From positions 247,414-311,413 of the forward strand of contig NZ_JAQIPB010000008.1 of NCBI RefSeq assembly GCF_028023875.1: a stretch of 64,000 bases of DNA, written 5' to 3'. The notes under the pieces are model-generated. The model saw only the letters and a list, made by a program, of their open reading frames with translations, ran no database searches and was not told the DNA's origin. The position numbers and the translations under genes were made by a program. Position 1 is the first letter of the stretch; each line of letters starts with the position of its first letter. This DNA comes from Xenophilus arseniciresistens (GTDB taxonomy: Bacteria; Pseudomonadota; Gammaproteobacteria; Burkholderiales; Burkholderiaceae_C). Positions 28,065 to 37,742 of this stretch are shown piece by piece.

Positions 28065-28493
28065 TCAGAAATCCACCACCACCGAGGGCGCGCTGCGTTT
28101 GGCCTCGCCGTGGTAGACGGCTTCGATGTTGTTCCCGTCCGGGTCCAGCACGAAGGCAGCGTAGTAGCCCGGGTGGTAGGGCCGCTCGCCCGGGGCGCCG
28201 TTGTCGCGGCCGCCATGCGCCAGCGCGGCGCGATGGAAGGCGTCGACCGTCGCGCGGTCCTTGGCCTGGAAGGCCAGGTGGTGGCGCCCCGTGAGTTCGC
28301 CCAGTGCCGCCTCGCTGCTGGCGGAAGAGACAAAGAGTTCGTCGGCCCAGAAGTAGCTGTCGGCGGTGCCGCCGATGGGCACCTCCAGCACTTCGAGCAC
28401 CGCCGTGTAGAAGGCCCGGCTGGCCTTGAGGTCTCGCACCACGAGCTGAAGGTGGTCGATGAGCCGGCCGCGATGCAGTTGGTTCGTTTCCAT
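28065..28493 (-). CDS. VOC-family (glyoxalase-like) protein
   Basis: 142-aa vicinal-oxygen-chelate fold protein with two beta-alpha-beta-beta-beta modules. LIDHLQLVVRDLKASRAFY begins the first and GYYAAFVLDPDGNNIEAVYH closes the second. Candidate metal ligands are His in DHLQL, His in RHHLAF and Glu in NNIEAV. The substrate cannot be told from sequence. It converges with msbA and is probably a separate unit. Confidence 0.83.
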   Translation of the reverse strand: METNQLHRGRLIDHLQLVVRDLKASRAFYTAVLEVLEVPIGGTADSYFWADELFVSSASSEAALGELTGRHHLAFQAKDRATVDAFHRAALAHGGRDNGAPGERPYHPGYYAAFVLDPDGNNIEAVYHGEAKRSAPSVVVDF

Positions 28494-28586
28494 GGCTGGG
28501 CGCGCGCAGGCGCGCGAAAGTGGAGGACTCGCGCAGTATGTCGCGGGCCCGCTGCGCGCCAGGTCGGACAGGGATGACAGGCCGGC

Positions 28587-30107
28587 CTACATCAGCACGA
28601 TGTCGTACTGCCCCTGCCCCATGGCCGGCTCGGCCTGCAGCGAGATGGGCTTGCCGATGAAATCGGACAGGCCCGCCAGGTGCTGGCTTTCCTCGTCGAG
28701 GAACAGCTCGATCACCTGCGGCGGCGCGACGATGCGGAATTCCTTGGGTGTGAACTGGCGCGCCTCGCGCAGGATCTCGCGCAGCGCGTCATAGGCCACG
28801 GTGCGGGCCGTCTTGACGATGCCCTGCCCGCCGCAGGTCTCGCAGGGCTCGCACAGCATGTGGGCCAGCGATTCGCGCGTGCGCTTGCGCGTCATCTCCA
28901 CCAGCCCGAGCGACGAGAAGCCGCCGGCCGTGGTCTTGACGCGGTCGCGCCCGAGCTGCTTGCGGAATTCGGCCAGCACCTGCTCGCGATGCTCGTCGCG
29001 CACCATGTCGATGAAGTCGACGATGACGATGCCGCCCAGGTTGCGCAGCCGCAGCTGGCGCGCGATGGCCTGCGCGGCCTCCAGGTTGGTCTTGAACACC
29101 GTGTCGTCGAAGTTGCGCGCGCCCACATAGGCGCCCGTATTCACGTCCACCGTGGTCAGCGCCTCGGTCTGGTCGATCACCAGGTAGCCGCCGGACTTCA
29201 GGTCCACGCGCCGCCCCAGCGCGCGCGTGATGTCCTCGTCGATGTTGTACAGGTCGAAGATGGGCCGCTCGCCCGTGTAGAGCTGCAGCCGGCCCACGGC
29301 CTGCGGCATGAACTCCTGCCCGAAGCGGCGCAGCGCCTCGTGCTGCTCGCGCGAATCGATGCGGATGGCGGTGGTCTCTTCGGTGGTCAGGTCGCGCAGC
29401 ACGCGCTGCAGCAGGCTCAGGTCCTGGTGCAGCAGCGAGCGTGCCGGCAGGCGCGAGGCCTGCTCGCGGATGCGCGTCCAGGTCTTGCGCAGGTAGGCGA
29501 TGTCCTCGCCCAGCTCCGCATCGCTGGCGTCTTCGGCGTTGGTGCGCAGGATGAAGCCGCCATGGTGTGCGGCGGCGCCGTTGCTGCTCTCCTGCGCGGC
29601 GGCGGCTTCGGCCAGCGCCAGCAGGCGGCGGCGCAGCGCATCGCGCTGCTCGGGCGGGATCTTCTGCGACACGCCGATGTGCTGGTCCTGTGGCAGGAAG
29701 ACCAGCATGCGGCCTGCGATGCTGATCTGCGTGGACAGCCGCGCGCCCTTGGTCCCGATCGGGTCCTTGATCACCTGCACCAGCAGCGACTGGCCCTCGA
29801 AGACCTGCTTCTCGATGGGCACCTGCGGCCCGTTGCGGCCCTCGCGCTCCGCCGGCGCCGCACCGCGCGAGCCCGGCGTGAACGGCGCCACGATGTCGGC
29901 CACATGCAAAAAGGCCGTGCGCTCCAGGCCGATGTCGATGAAGGCCGACTGCATGCCCGGCAGCACGCGCGAAACCTTGCCCAGGTAGACATTGCCCACC
30001 AGGCCGCGCTCCAGGGTGCGTTCCACGTGCAGCTCCTGCACGGCGCCGTGCTCGACCACGGCCACGCGCGTTTCCTGGGGCGACCAGTTGATGAGGATGT
30101 CCTGCAT
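28587..30107 (-). CDS. rng: Ribonuclease G
   Basis: 506-aa endoribonuclease of the RNase E/G family: an S1-type domain near the N-terminus (GLVGNVYLGKVSRVLPGMQSA read in two parts), the catalytic region with GGIVIVDFIDMVRD (Asp residues for metal binding) and a zinc-link CEPCETCGGQG. Its size fits RNase G rather than the longer RNase E. It acts in 16S rRNA 5'-end maturation and mRNA decay. ATG 30107 starts 34 bp after the maf stop. It is the last gene of the operon that begins at yebC. Confidence 0.88.
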   Translation of the reverse strand: MQDILINWSPQETRVAVVEHGAVQELHVERTLERGLVGNVYLGKVSRVLPGMQSAFIDIGLERTAFLHVADIVAPFTPGSRGAAPAEREGRNGPQVPIEKQVFEGQSLLVQVIKDPIGTKGARLSTQISIAGRMLVFLPQDQHIGVSQKIPPEQRDALRRRLLALAEAAAAQESSNGAAAHHGGFILRTNAEDASDAELGEDIAYLRKTWTRIREQASRLPARSLLHQDLSLLQRVLRDLTTEETTAIRIDSREQHEALRRFGQEFMPQAVGRLQLYTGERPIFDLYNIDEDITRALGRRVDLKSGGYLVIDQTEALTTVDVNTGAYVGARNFDDTVFKTNLEAAQAIARQLRLRNLGGIVIVDFIDMVRDEHREQVLAEFRKQLGRDRVKTTAGGFSSLGLVEMTRKRTRESLAHMLCEPCETCGGQGIVKTARTVAYDALREILREARQFTPKEFRIVAPPQVIELFLDEESQHLAGLSDFIGKPISLQAEPAMGQGQYDIVLM

Positions 30108-30141
30108 GATGGGCGGGCTCTTTCTTTTTTGGGAGGGAGGC

Positions 30142-30741
30142 TCAGAGCCTGAAGCCGGCCTGCTGCAGCAGTTGCGCGGTCTCGAAGGTCGGCAGCCCCA
30201 TGATGCCCGAGTGGCTGCCCGCGATGTGTGCCACGAAGGCCCCCGCGCGTCCCTGGATCGCATAGGCGCCGGCCTTGCCCATGGGCTCGCCGCTGGCCAC
30301 GTAGTCGGCGATCTGCGTGCGCGTGAGCGTGGCAAAGCGCACCTGCGACACGCTCAGCGCCGCAAACCGGCGCCGCCCCGCCTGCACGGCCACGGCCGTG
30401 AGCACGCGATGCGTGCGGCCCGAAAGCTGCGCCAGCATGGCGCGCGCGTCGGCCGCATCGGCCGGCTTGCCGAGGATGCGGCCGCCGTGGGTCACTGTCG
30501 TGTCGGCGCACAGCACGGGCGCCGCGGGCAGGCCGCGGCGCTTGAGCCGCTGCACGGCGGCATCGAGCTTGAGCGCGGTCACGCGCTGCACATAGGCCGT
30601 GGCCGACTCGCGCGGCAGCACCGCTTCAAGCGCCTCGGCGTCTTCGCTGTCATCGGCCAGCAGCGGCTGGTGGGCGATGCCCAGCTGGTCCAGCAGCTGC
30701 GCACGTCGCGGGCTTTGGGAGGCGAGGTAGAGGAAAGACAC
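30142..30741 (-). CDS. maf: Maf-family nucleoside triphosphate pyrophosphatase
   Basis: 199-aa Maf/YhdE-type house-cleaning enzyme expected to hydrolyse non-canonical or dTTP/UTP nucleotides. The family start motif [12 protein letters not shown] is near residue 5 and [16 protein letters not shown] mid-protein; [20 protein letters not shown] is the C-terminal signature. GTG 30741 is taken because the family normally begins a few residues before SxSPRR; an in-frame ATG at 30822 would add 27 unrelated residues and overlap rlmH. Confidence 0.87.
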   Translation of the reverse strand: MSFLYLASQSPRRAQLLDQLGIAHQPLLADDSEDAEALEAVLPRESATAYVQRVTALKLDAAVQRLKRRGLPAAPVLCADTTVTHGGRILGKPADAADARAMLAQLSGRTHRVLTAVAVQAGRRRFAALSVSQVRFATLTRTQIADYVASGEPMGKAGAYAIQGRAGAFVAHIAGSHSGIMGLPTFETAQLLQQAGFRL

Positions 30742-30818
30742 GTTGAGCGGCGGGCGTTGAGCGTTGGGCGTAAGGACCGGGTTCGACACAGGACGCAAAA
30801 AACGCCCGACGCCGGACC

Positions 30819-31289
30819 TCATTCCCGATGGTAAGGATGCCCCGCGTTGAGCGACCAGGCGCGGTAGAGCTGCTCGACCAGCAGCACGCGCACCATCGCA
30901 TGCGGCAGGGTCAGGTCCGACAGGCGGATGCGCTCGTGCGCGGCGGCCTTGAAGCCAGGATCGAGCCCGTCCGGGCCGCCGATGACCAGCGCCACGTCAT
31001 CGCCCTCGCCCTGCCAGTACTGCAGTCGCGCGGCCAGGGCCTTGGTGGTCAGGTTGGTGCCACGCTCGTCGAGCACGACCACGCGCATGCCGTTGCGGTC
31101 GATGGCAGCCTCGATGCGCTCACGCTCGGCCGCATAAAGCGTCTCCAGACTCTTGGAGCCGCGCGGTTCGGTCTTGACCGCGCGCAGCTCCAGCTTGAGC
31201 TCGGGCGGAAAGCGCTTGGCGTAGTCGTCCCAGGCCGTCTGGGCCCAGTCCGGAACCCGCTGGCCCACTGCGACGACGCGCAGCCTCAT
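30819..31289 (-). CDS. rlmH: 23S rRNA (pseudouridine1915-N3)-methyltransferase RlmH
   Basis: 156-aa SPOUT methyltransferase (usual length about 155). [12 protein letters not shown] forms part of the SAM-binding knot, with [20 protein letters not shown] and a C-terminal HPYHRE. It methylates pseudouridine in helix 69. The start overlaps the rsfS stop by 4 bp (ATGA), and the rsfS-rlmH pairing is widely conserved. Confidence 0.95.
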   Translation of the reverse strand: MRLRVVAVGQRVPDWAQTAWDDYAKRFPPELKLELRAVKTEPRGSKSLETLYAAERERIEAAIDRNGMRVVVLDERGTNLTTKALAARLQYWQGEGDDVALVIGGPDGLDPGFKAAAHERIRLSDLTLPHAMVRVLLVEQLYRAWSLNAGHPYHRE

Positions 31290-31975
31290 GCCTTCTTGGC
31301 TGCGGGCTTGCGTGCGGCCGTCTTGCGGGCCGCTGGCTTGGCTGCCGCCTTGGCGGCGGGTTTGGTCGCAGGCTTGCCCACCTTCACGGTCTTGGCTGCC
31401 ACGGGCACCGCCGGCTTGCGCTTCTTGGCCGGCGCCGAGGCCGATCCGGCAGCAGCCGACTTGGCCGCGGGCTTCTTGCGTGCGGGGGCAGCGGCGCCCC
31501 CTGCGGCGCTCTTGGCCGCCGGCTTCCTGCGCGGCGCGGCCTTGGGTTCGCTGGCGTCGGCCGAGCTCGCCACATGCCTGGAGGTCTTGCGCGCCACGGG
31601 CGCCGGCGCACCCAGCTTGAGCTTGATGGGCTTGTCGCCCCAGATCTCTTCCAGGTGGTAGTACTGGCGGATGTTGGGCTGCATGATGTGGGCCACGGCC
31701 GCGCCGCAGTCCACGATGATCCATTCGCCGTTGTCCTCGCCTTCGATGCGGGGCTTGGCGAAACCAGCGTTCTTGACCGACTCGCGCACGCTGGAGGCCA
31801 GCGCCTTGGTCTGCCGGTTGGAGGTGCCGGAGGCCACGATCACGCGCTCGAACAGCGGCGACAGATGTTCCGTGTTGAAGACCTGGATGTCCTGCGCCTT
31901 CACGTCCTCCAGGCCATCGACGATGGCCCGCTGGAGTTTCTGGATGTCTTTCTTGATGGCGGCTTCAGTGCTCAT
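31286..31975 (-). CDS. rsfS: Ribosomal silencing factor RsfS with a long basic tail
   Basis: 229 aa. The first 120 residues are a standard RsfS domain ([43 protein letters not shown]), which binds L14/uL14 and blocks subunit joining in starvation. The remaining 110 residues are a Lys/Ala/Pro-rich, histone H1-like tail with many AAK/PAAK repeats that ordinary RsfS lacks. The tail could contact RNA or DNA. The start directly abuts the nadD stop (TGAATG). Confidence 0.92.
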   Translation of the reverse strand: MSTEAAIKKDIQKLQRAIVDGLEDVKAQDIQVFNTEHLSPLFERVIVASGTSNRQTKALASSVRESVKNAGFAKPRIEGEDNGEWIIVDCGAAVAHIMQPNIRQYYHLEEIWGDKPIKLKLGAPAPVARKTSRHVASSADASEPKAAPRRKPAAKSAAGGAAAPARKKPAAKSAAAGSASAPAKKRKPAVPVAAKTVKVGKPATKPAAKAAAKPAARKTAARKPAAKKA

Positions 31976-32572
31976 TCAGGCGGTGCGGTAAAGCTGGTGT
32001 TGGTCAATATAGCGTGCAACCGCAGGCGGAACCAGCGCGGAGATGTCCTCCCCACGGGCCGCACGGGCACGGATGTCGGTGGCGCTGGTGTCCGCAGGGG
32101 ACAGCGCCAGGGTCTCGAACGAAGCGCCAGCCGGCAGGCCGGGCAGCGTTCGCGGGTCTAAAGATGGCAGGCCCGCACGCGTGGCCACCAGCACGGTGGC
32201 CATGCTCACGATCTGCTGCCAGCCATGCCAGCTCGGCAGCGCGGCGGCCTGGTCGGTGCCGATCAGCAGCACCAGCCGGGCGCCCGGGTGTTCGCGTTGC
32301 AGCTCGCGCAGCGTGTCCAGCGTGTAGGTCGGGCCCTCGCGGCGCGTTTCACGGTCGTCCACCTGCACGCCGGGCACGTCGGCAAAGGCCAGCCTGGCCA
32401 TGGCCAGGCGATGGGCGGCGGCGCTGGGCTGCCGCGCCTTGTGCCAGGCCTGCCCCGTCGGCATCACGTGCAGCGACTGCAGGCCGGCCTGCGCCAGCGC
32501 CGCGCGCGCGAGCGCCACATGGGTCAGATGTGGCGGATCGAAGCTGCCGCCGAACATGCCGACGCGCGGCAT
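31976..32572 (-). CDS. nadD: Nicotinate-nucleotide adenylyltransferase NadD
   Basis: 198-aa nucleotidyltransferase that makes deamido-NAD. The T/HxGH-type start motif is present as MFGGSFDPPHLTHVALA, where the second His is in the LTHV element. Later LLIGTDQAAALPSWHGW is the family mid-motif and SATDIRARAARGE the ISSTxIR-like element. ATG 32572 places the motif at the usual distance; a TTG nearer the hemF stop (32617) would give about 15 extra residues. Confidence 0.9.
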   Translation of the reverse strand: MPRVGMFGGSFDPPHLTHVALARAALAQAGLQSLHVMPTGQAWHKARQPSAAAHRLAMARLAFADVPGVQVDDRETRREGPTYTLDTLRELQREHPGARLVLLIGTDQAAALPSWHGWQQIVSMATVLVATRAGLPSLDPRTLPGLPAGASFETLALSPADTSATDIRARAARGEDISALVPPAVARYIDQHQLYRTA

Positions 32573-32613
32573 GCCGGGCCCGGGGGCGTCGGCGGGGGGG
32601 GATGCAGCCAGGC

Positions 32614-33528
32614 TCAAAGCCAGTCCCGTCGCGGCAGGAAGTCGGTGTACAGCCGGGCCTCGGGCGTGCCGGGCTCGGGTTGGCGCTGGTAGGCCCAGCT
32701 GGCCTGCGGCGGCATCGACAGCAGGATCGACTCGGTGCGTCCGCCCGATTGCAGGCCGAAGTGCGTGCCGCGATCCCACACGAGGTTGAACTCCACGTAG
32801 CGGCCGCGCCGGTACAGCTGGAAGGCGCGTTCGCGCTCGCCCCAGGGCATGGCGCGGCGGCGTTCCACGATGGGCATGTATGCCGGCAAAAAGGCATTGC
32901 CCACCGACTGCAGCATGGCAAAACTGCGCTGCAGGCCCAGCTCGGAGAAGTCATCGAAGAAGATGCCGCCCACGCCGCGCTGCTCGTTGCGGTGCTTGAG
33001 GAAGAAGTACTCGTCGCACCAGTGCTTGAAGCGCGGATACAGCGCATCGCCGAAAGGCGCCAGCGCATCGCGGCAGCTGCGGTGGAAATGCACCGCGTCT
33101 TCCTCGAAGCCGTAGTAAGGCGTCAGGTCCATGCCGCCACCGAACCAGCACACCGGCTCCTGGCCCTCGGGCAAGGCAGCAATCATGCGCACGTTCATGT
33201 GCACGGTGGGCACGTAAGGGTTGCGCGGATGGAAGACCAGCGACACGCCCATGGCCTCGAAGGGCGCGCCGGCCAGCTCGGGCCGGTGCTGCGTGGCCGA
33301 GGGCGGCAGGCGGCTGCCGCGCACCTGCGAGAAGCCGCAGCCCGCACGCTCGAACAGCGCGCCGTCTTCGAGGATGCAGGTCAGGCCTTCGCCCTGCAGC
33401 GGCTCGCCGGGCGCCTTGGCCCAGGCGTCGCGCACGGCGCGGCCCCCGTCGGCGGCTTCCACGGCATCCATGATCTGCTGCTGCAGACCGCGCAACCAGG
33501 CCGCGACCTGCGGCGGCGACAAGGCCAT
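32614..33528 (-). CDS. hemF: Oxygen-dependent coproporphyrinogen III oxidase HemF
   Basis: 304 aa, the usual length. Conserved blocks include [56 protein letters not shown] (spread over about 170-195) and the terminal [19 protein letters not shown] block. It carries out oxidative decarboxylation of coproporphyrinogen III to protoporphyrinogen IX and needs O2. The start abuts the purD stop. Confidence 0.95.
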   Translation of the reverse strand: MALSPPQVAAWLRGLQQQIMDAVEAADGGRAVRDAWAKAPGEPLQGEGLTCILEDGALFERAGCGFSQVRGSRLPPSATQHRPELAGAPFEAMGVSLVFHPRNPYVPTVHMNVRMIAALPEGQEPVCWFGGGMDLTPYYGFEEDAVHFHRSCRDALAPFGDALYPRFKHWCDEYFFLKHRNEQRGVGGIFFDDFSELGLQRSFAMLQSVGNAFLPAYMPIVERRRAMPWGERERAFQLYRRGRYVEFNLVWDRGTHFGLQSGGRTESILLSMPPQASWAYQRQPEPGTPEARLYTDFLPRRDWL

Positions 33529-34827
33529 TCAGCCGCCCTGCCCTGCGCGCGCGGCGACGGCGCGATGGCCGATGTCCTTGCGGTACTGCACGCCGTCAAA
33601 GCGCACCTGCGCGGCCACCTCGTAGGCGCGCTGCTGGGCCAGCTTGACGTTGTCGGCCAGCGCCGTCACGCACAGCACGCGCCCGCCGCTGGTCTGCAGC
33701 TGGCCGTCCTTCAAGGTGGTGCCGGCGTGAAAGACCATGGCATCGGGCGCTTCGGCCGGCACGGCCGTGATCGCGTCGCCCTTGCGCGGGTTCAGCGGGT
33801 AGCCATGTGCGGCCAGCACCACGCCCAGCGCCACGCGGCGGTCCCATTGCAGCTCGACCTGGTCCAGCGTGCCGTCCACGGCATGGCCCAGCACCTCGAA
33901 CAGGTCGGACTTCAGTCGCATCATGATCGGCTGGGTCTCGGGGTCGCCCATGCGGCAGTTGAACTCCAGCGTCTTGGCGTGGCCGTCCGTGTCGATCATG
34001 AGCCCGGCGTACAGGAAGCCGGTGTACGGGATGCCGTCCTTTTCCATGCCGCGGATGGTCGGCAGGATGATCTCGCGCATCACGCGGCCATGGATTTCGG
34101 CCGTGACCACGGGCGCGGGCGAATAGGCGCCCATGCCACCCGTGTTGGGGCCTTCGTCGCCGTCCAGCAGGCGCTTGTGGTCCTGGCTGGTGGCCAGGGC
34201 CGTCACGTTCTTGCCGTCGCACAGCACGATGAAGGAGGCTTCCTCGCCCGCGAGGAATTCCTCGATCACCACGCGCGCGCCACCTTCGTTGTGGGAAACG
34301 CCGAACTTGTTGTCCACCAGCATGAAGTCGATGGCCTCATGCGCCTCCTGCAGCGTCGTGGCCACGACCACGCCCTTGCCGGCCGCCAGGCCATCGGCCT
34401 TGATCACGATGGGCGCGCCCTTGGCGTCCACGTAGGCATGCGCGGCCACCGGGTCGGTGAAGGCCTCGTACTCGGCCGTCGGGATCTTGTGGCGCTTCAT
34501 GAAGGCCTTGGAGAAGGCCTTGGAGCTTTCGAGCTGCGCGGCCGCCTTGGTGGGGCCGAAGATGCGCAGGCCATGCGCGCGGAATTCGTCCACCACGCCG
34601 GCGGCCAGTGGCGCCTCGGGGCCGACCACGGCCAGTGCGATCTTTTCCTGCTGGGCCCAGGCGCGCAGCGCGGCGGGCTCGGTGATGTCGACCTGCACGA
34701 AACGCTTGTCCAGCGCCGTGCCGCCGTTGCCCGGCGCCACGTACACGCGCGTCACGCGCTCGGAATGCGACAGGCGCCAGGCCAGGGCATGCTCGCGGCC
34801 ACCGCCGCCAATGACCAGAACCTTCAT
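33529..34827 (-). CDS. purD: Phosphoribosylamine-glycine ligase PurD
   Basis: 432-aa ATP-grasp enzyme, second step of purine synthesis. It starts [31 protein letters not shown] and [19 protein letters not shown] mark the ATP-grasp core and [13 protein letters not shown] the C-terminal active site. ATG 34827 overlaps the yebC stop by 4 bp. Confidence 0.96.
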   Translation of the reverse strand: MKVLVIGGGGREHALAWRLSHSERVTRVYVAPGNGGTALDKRFVQVDITEPAALRAWAQQEKIALAVVGPEAPLAAGVVDEFRAHGLRIFGPTKAAAQLESSKAFSKAFMKRHKIPTAEYEAFTDPVAAHAYVDAKGAPIVIKADGLAAGKGVVVATTLQEAHEAIDFMLVDNKFGVSHNEGGARVVIEEFLAGEEASFIVLCDGKNVTALATSQDHKRLLDGDEGPNTGGMGAYSPAPVVTAEIHGRVMREIILPTIRGMEKDGIPYTGFLYAGLMIDTDGHAKTLEFNCRMGDPETQPIMMRLKSDLFEVLGHAVDGTLDQVELQWDRRVALGVVLAAHGYPLNPRKGDAITAVPAEAPDAMVFHAGTTLKDGQLQTSGGRVLCVTALADNVKLAQQRAYEVAAQVRFDGVQYRKDIGHRAVAARAGQGG

Positions 34828-35555
34828 GCAGACTCCGTCAACTCGGCGTTGTGGAACACATCCTGCACATCGTCCAGGTCTTCGATCACGTCCAGCAGCT
34901 TCTGCATGCGCGCGGCGTCTTCGCCGCTGAGCTCGATGGTGTTCTCGGCACGCATGGTCACTTCGGCCAGCTCGGGCTTGAGGCCCGCGGCTTCCAGCGC
35001 GTTCTTCACGGCTTCGAAATCGGCCGGCCCGGTCAGCACCTCGATGGCGCCATCCTCGTGCGTCACGACGTCTTCGGCGCCCGCTTCGAGGGCGACTTCC
35101 ATCACCTTGTCCTCGCTGGTGCCCGGGGCCAGGATGATCTGGCCGCAATGCTTGAACTGGAAGGCCACCGAGCCTTCGGTGCCCATGTTGCCGCCGTACT
35201 TGGAGAAGGCATGGCGCACCTCGGCCACGGTGCGCACGCGGTTGTCGGTCATGGTGTCCACGATGATCGCGGCGCCGCCGATGCCATAGCCTTCGTAGCG
35301 GATTTCCTCGTAGGTCACGCCCTCGAGGTTGCCCGTGGCCTTGTCGATGTTGCGCTTGATGGTGTCGGCGGGCATGTTGGCCGCCTTGGCCTTGTCCACG
35401 GCCAGACGCAGCCGCGGATTGGCGCTGAGGTCGCCGCCGCCCTGGCGCGCGGCGACCATGATCTCGCGGATCACGCGCGTCCAGATCTTGCCGCGCTTTT
35501 CGTCCTGCCGGCCTTTCCTATGCTGAATGTTTGCCCATTTGCTGTGTCCGGCCAT
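34824..35555 (-). CDS. yebC: YebC/PmpR-family protein
   Basis: 243 aa beginning with the family hallmark [15 protein letters not shown]. Three YebC domains follow ([30 protein letters not shown]). YebC proteins were annotated as transcriptional regulators; long YebC forms are now also linked to helping ribosomes through hard-to-translate stretches. First gene of the operon running to rng. Confidence 0.92.
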   Translation of the reverse strand: MAGHSKWANIQHRKGRQDEKRGKIWTRVIREIMVAARQGGGDLSANPRLRLAVDKAKAANMPADTIKRNIDKATGNLEGVTYEEIRYEGYGIGGAAIIVDTMTDNRVRTVAEVRHAFSKYGGNMGTEGSVAFQFKHCGQIILAPGTSEDKVMEVALEAGAEDVVTHEDGAIEVLTGPADFEAVKNALEAAGLKPELAEVTMRAENTIELSGEDAARMQKLLDVIEDLDDVQDVFHNAELTESA

Positions 35556-35752
35556 GGCGTGCTGCTTGTGCTCTCTTATCGGGGAAAGTGCGGATTTTAG
35601 GCGAGCCGCGCCTGCCGCCTGTGTGCAACAGCCCGTTTTCCCACACGGGAGGCCACAACCCCTTTGCCATAATCTCGCCGCATCTCGGCCCCCCTGCCGC
35701 TTTGCCTCATTTCCCCGTTTCCGCCCTGGCGGCGCACCCCACGCCATCGACG

Positions 35753-35854
35753 ATGAATCTGCCCCGCCAAGCCCGCGCCCTGCCCTTGCCTGCCCGCCCG
35801 GCCATCCGCATGCCTGTCGCGGCCGCTACTCAGTTTGGGGTCGCTTCAAGGTGA
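35753..35854 (+). CDS. Possible 33-aa leader ORF coupled to the chorismatase
   Basis: A short frame beginning [13 protein letters not shown] ends with a TGA that overlaps the chorismatase GTG (GTGA at 35851-35854). Such an overlap usually signals coupled translation. There is no clear ribosome-binding site and no family match that I know of, so it may be chance in a GC-rich region. Confidence 0.3.
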   Translation: MNLPRQARALPLPARPAIRMPVAAATQFGVASR

Positions 35855-36930
35855 ACGCGGCGCTGCATCCAGCTCCCACAACGACGGCATGGACGCCGCT
35901 GCGCGTGCAGCGGCAACCGGCCGGCCTCCTCGGCGGCTCCGGCACCGGCGCCGAGCTGCTTGGAGGCCTGCACTATGGCGGGCCCGGCGCCTCCACGCCG
36001 GCCGACGGCGTCCTGCATGCGCTCTCGGCGCCGGCGCTGCTGGACTCGGGCCACTGCGCCGACCTCTGGACCACGGGCGCCCCCGCGCGCGCCGGCCAGA
36101 CCGGCTGCGTGCGCTGGCGCAGCAGCGGCCCATGGCTCTTCGGCGCGGCCGACCTGGGCGCGGCCGATGCACACGCCGGCATCGAAGCCCTGGCGCAGCG
36201 CGCCTATGCCGACCTGTTCGCCACCTTGCAAGGCCACGGCCAGCCGGCGCTGCTGCGGCTGTGGAACTACCTGCCGCACATCACCGGCGACGACGGCGCG
36301 GGCATGGAGCGCTATCGCCGCTTCAACATCGGTCGCCAGCGCGCCTTTCTGGACGCCGGCCAGCGTGCCTTCGAAGGTGCGCCGGCCGCCTGTGCGCTGG
36401 GGCTGCGCAGCGGCGACGGACTCACGCTGCGCTTCGTGGCCGGCCACACCGAGGTGCGCGCCATCGAGAACCCGCGCCAGGTGCCGGCCTGGCGCTACCC
36501 GGCCGACTACGGGCCGCGCGCGCCCACCTTCTCGCGCGCCGCGCTGGCGGCGCTGGGCGATGGCCAGCTCGCGCTGCTGGTGTCGGGCACGGCCAGCATC
36601 GTGGGCCATGCCTCGCAGCACGCGGGCGACACGCCGGCCCAGGTGAACGAAACGCTGCGCAACCTGCAGGCCGTGTTCGAGGCCGCGCGCGCGCAGTGCA
36701 GCGCGCCCTTCGCGCTCGAAGACAGCGAGCCGGTGGTCTACCTGCGCCATGCGCAGCAGGCGCAAGCCGTGCGCGAGCAACTGGCGCAGGCGCTGGGGCC
36801 GCAGTCGCGCTTCATGCAGTCGGCGGTGTTCCTGGCGGCCGATGTCTGCCGGCCCGAACTCGATGTGGAGATCGAGACCCAGGCCTGCGCAACCGGCCAG
36901 CTCACCCCCTCTTCCCGGGGCACCGCATGA
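35851..36930 (+). CDS. Chorismatase (XanB2/FkbO/Hyg5 family)
   Basis: 359-aa chorismate-cleaving enzyme. Family landmarks are LLRLWNYLPHI near residue 140, MERYRRFNIGRQRAF, the pair LLVSGTASIVGHASQHAGD and VNETLRNLQAV, and VYLRHAQQAQAVREQL near the end. In xanthomonadin/aryl-polyene loci this enzyme supplies 3- or 4-hydroxybenzoate as polyene starter. I chose GTG 35851 for length and because the upstream in-frame sequence has no family similarity. It heads the plus-strand arm and overlaps the acyltransferase by 4 bp. Confidence 0.83.
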   Translation: MNAALHPAPTTTAWTPLRVQRQPAGLLGGSGTGAELLGGLHYGGPGASTPADGVLHALSAPALLDSGHCADLWTTGAPARAGQTGCVRWRSSGPWLFGAADLGAADAHAGIEALAQRAYADLFATLQGHGQPALLRLWNYLPHITGDDGAGMERYRRFNIGRQRAFLDAGQRAFEGAPAACALGLRSGDGLTLRFVAGHTEVRAIENPRQVPAWRYPADYGPRAPTFSRAALAALGDGQLALLVSGTASIVGHASQHAGDTPAQVNETLRNLQAVFEAARAQCSAPFALEDSEPVVYLRHAQQAQAVREQLAQALGPQSRFMQSAVFLAADVCRPELDVEIETQACATGQLTPSSRGTA

Positions 36931-37742
36931 GCCGCGCATGGACCTTCCTCAGGGCGCTGCTGCTGGCGCCGCCGCTGTATGTGCTGCTGCTGGGCCTGGG
37001 CCTGATGTCATTGGCCTGGAACCTCATCGCGCTGCTGCTGCACCCGCTGCTGCCCGCCGCGCGCGGCCGGGCCGTGGGCCGCGCGGGCATCGCCCATGGC
37101 TATCGCCTGTTCTGGACGGTGGCCAGCGCCGTGGGCATGATGCGCATCGACGCGCGCTGCCTGGCGCCGCTGAAGGCCGAGCAAGGCCTGATCATTGCGG
37201 CCAACCACCCCACCATGCTGGATGCGCTGCTGCTGGTGGCGCACCTGCCGCGCAGCGCCTGCATCATGAAGGCCTCGCTCATGAAGAACATCTTCCTGGG
37301 CGCGGGCGCGCGGCTGGCACGCTACATCCGCAACGACTCGGCCCATGCCATGGTCAAGCAGGCCGTGGCCGACCTGAAAGCCGGCGGCCAGCTGGTGATC
37401 TTCCCCGAGGCCACGCGCACCACGGAATGGCCGCTCAACAGCTTCACGCCGGGCGTGACGCTGATCGCCAAGCTGGCGCAGGCGCCGATCCAGACCGTGT
37501 TCATCGACACCGACTCGCCCTACCTGGGCAAGGGCTGGCCGATCTGGCGCGTGCCGCCGCTGCCCATCGTCTTCTCGCTGCGCCTGGGCGAGCGTTTTGC
37601 GCCGCAGCCCGACAGCCACGCCATGACCGCCATGCTGGAGCGGTATTTCAGACAACACATCGAAGCCACGGGCCAGGGCGATGACGCCCTCAAGGCCGCG
37701 CCTGCATGTCCGCCGAACCCTCACGCACCCACCTCGTTCTGA
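36927..37742 (+). CDS. Lysophospholipid acyltransferase-family protein (PlsC type)
   Basis: 271 aa with an N-terminal membrane helix (LLLAPPLYVLLLGLGLMSLA). The acyltransferase motif NHPTMLDALL (NHx4D) is near residue 91 and FPEATRTTEWPLN near 158. Proteins of this type in aryl polyene loci are thought to help attach the polyene to a lipid. The ATG overlaps the chorismatase stop; its own 3' end overlaps the glycosyltransferase by 37 bp. Confidence 0.84.
   Translation: MSRAWTFLRALLLAPPLYVLLLGLGLMSLAWNLIALLLHPLLPAARGRAVGRAGIAHGYRLFWTVASAVGMMRIDARCLAPLKAEQGLIIAANHPTMLDALLLVAHLPRSACIMKASLMKNIFLGAGARLARYIRNDSAHAMVKQAVADLKAGGQLVIFPEATRTTEWPLNSFTPGVTLIAKLAQAPIQTVFIDTDSPYLGKGWPIWRVPPLPIVFSLRLGERFAPQPDSHAMTAMLERYFRQHIEATGQGDDALKAAPACPPNPHAPTSF

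Noticed and set aside
32014..35289. 1091-codon plus-strand frame opposite nadD, hemF, purD and yebC
   Set aside because: All four genes on the minus strand are unmistakable; the plus frame has no family features.
35830..36939. Minus-strand frame opposite the chorismatase
   Set aside because: The plus frame carries the chorismatase motifs and is linked by 4-bp overlap to the next gene; the minus frame is low-complexity Arg/Gly/His.
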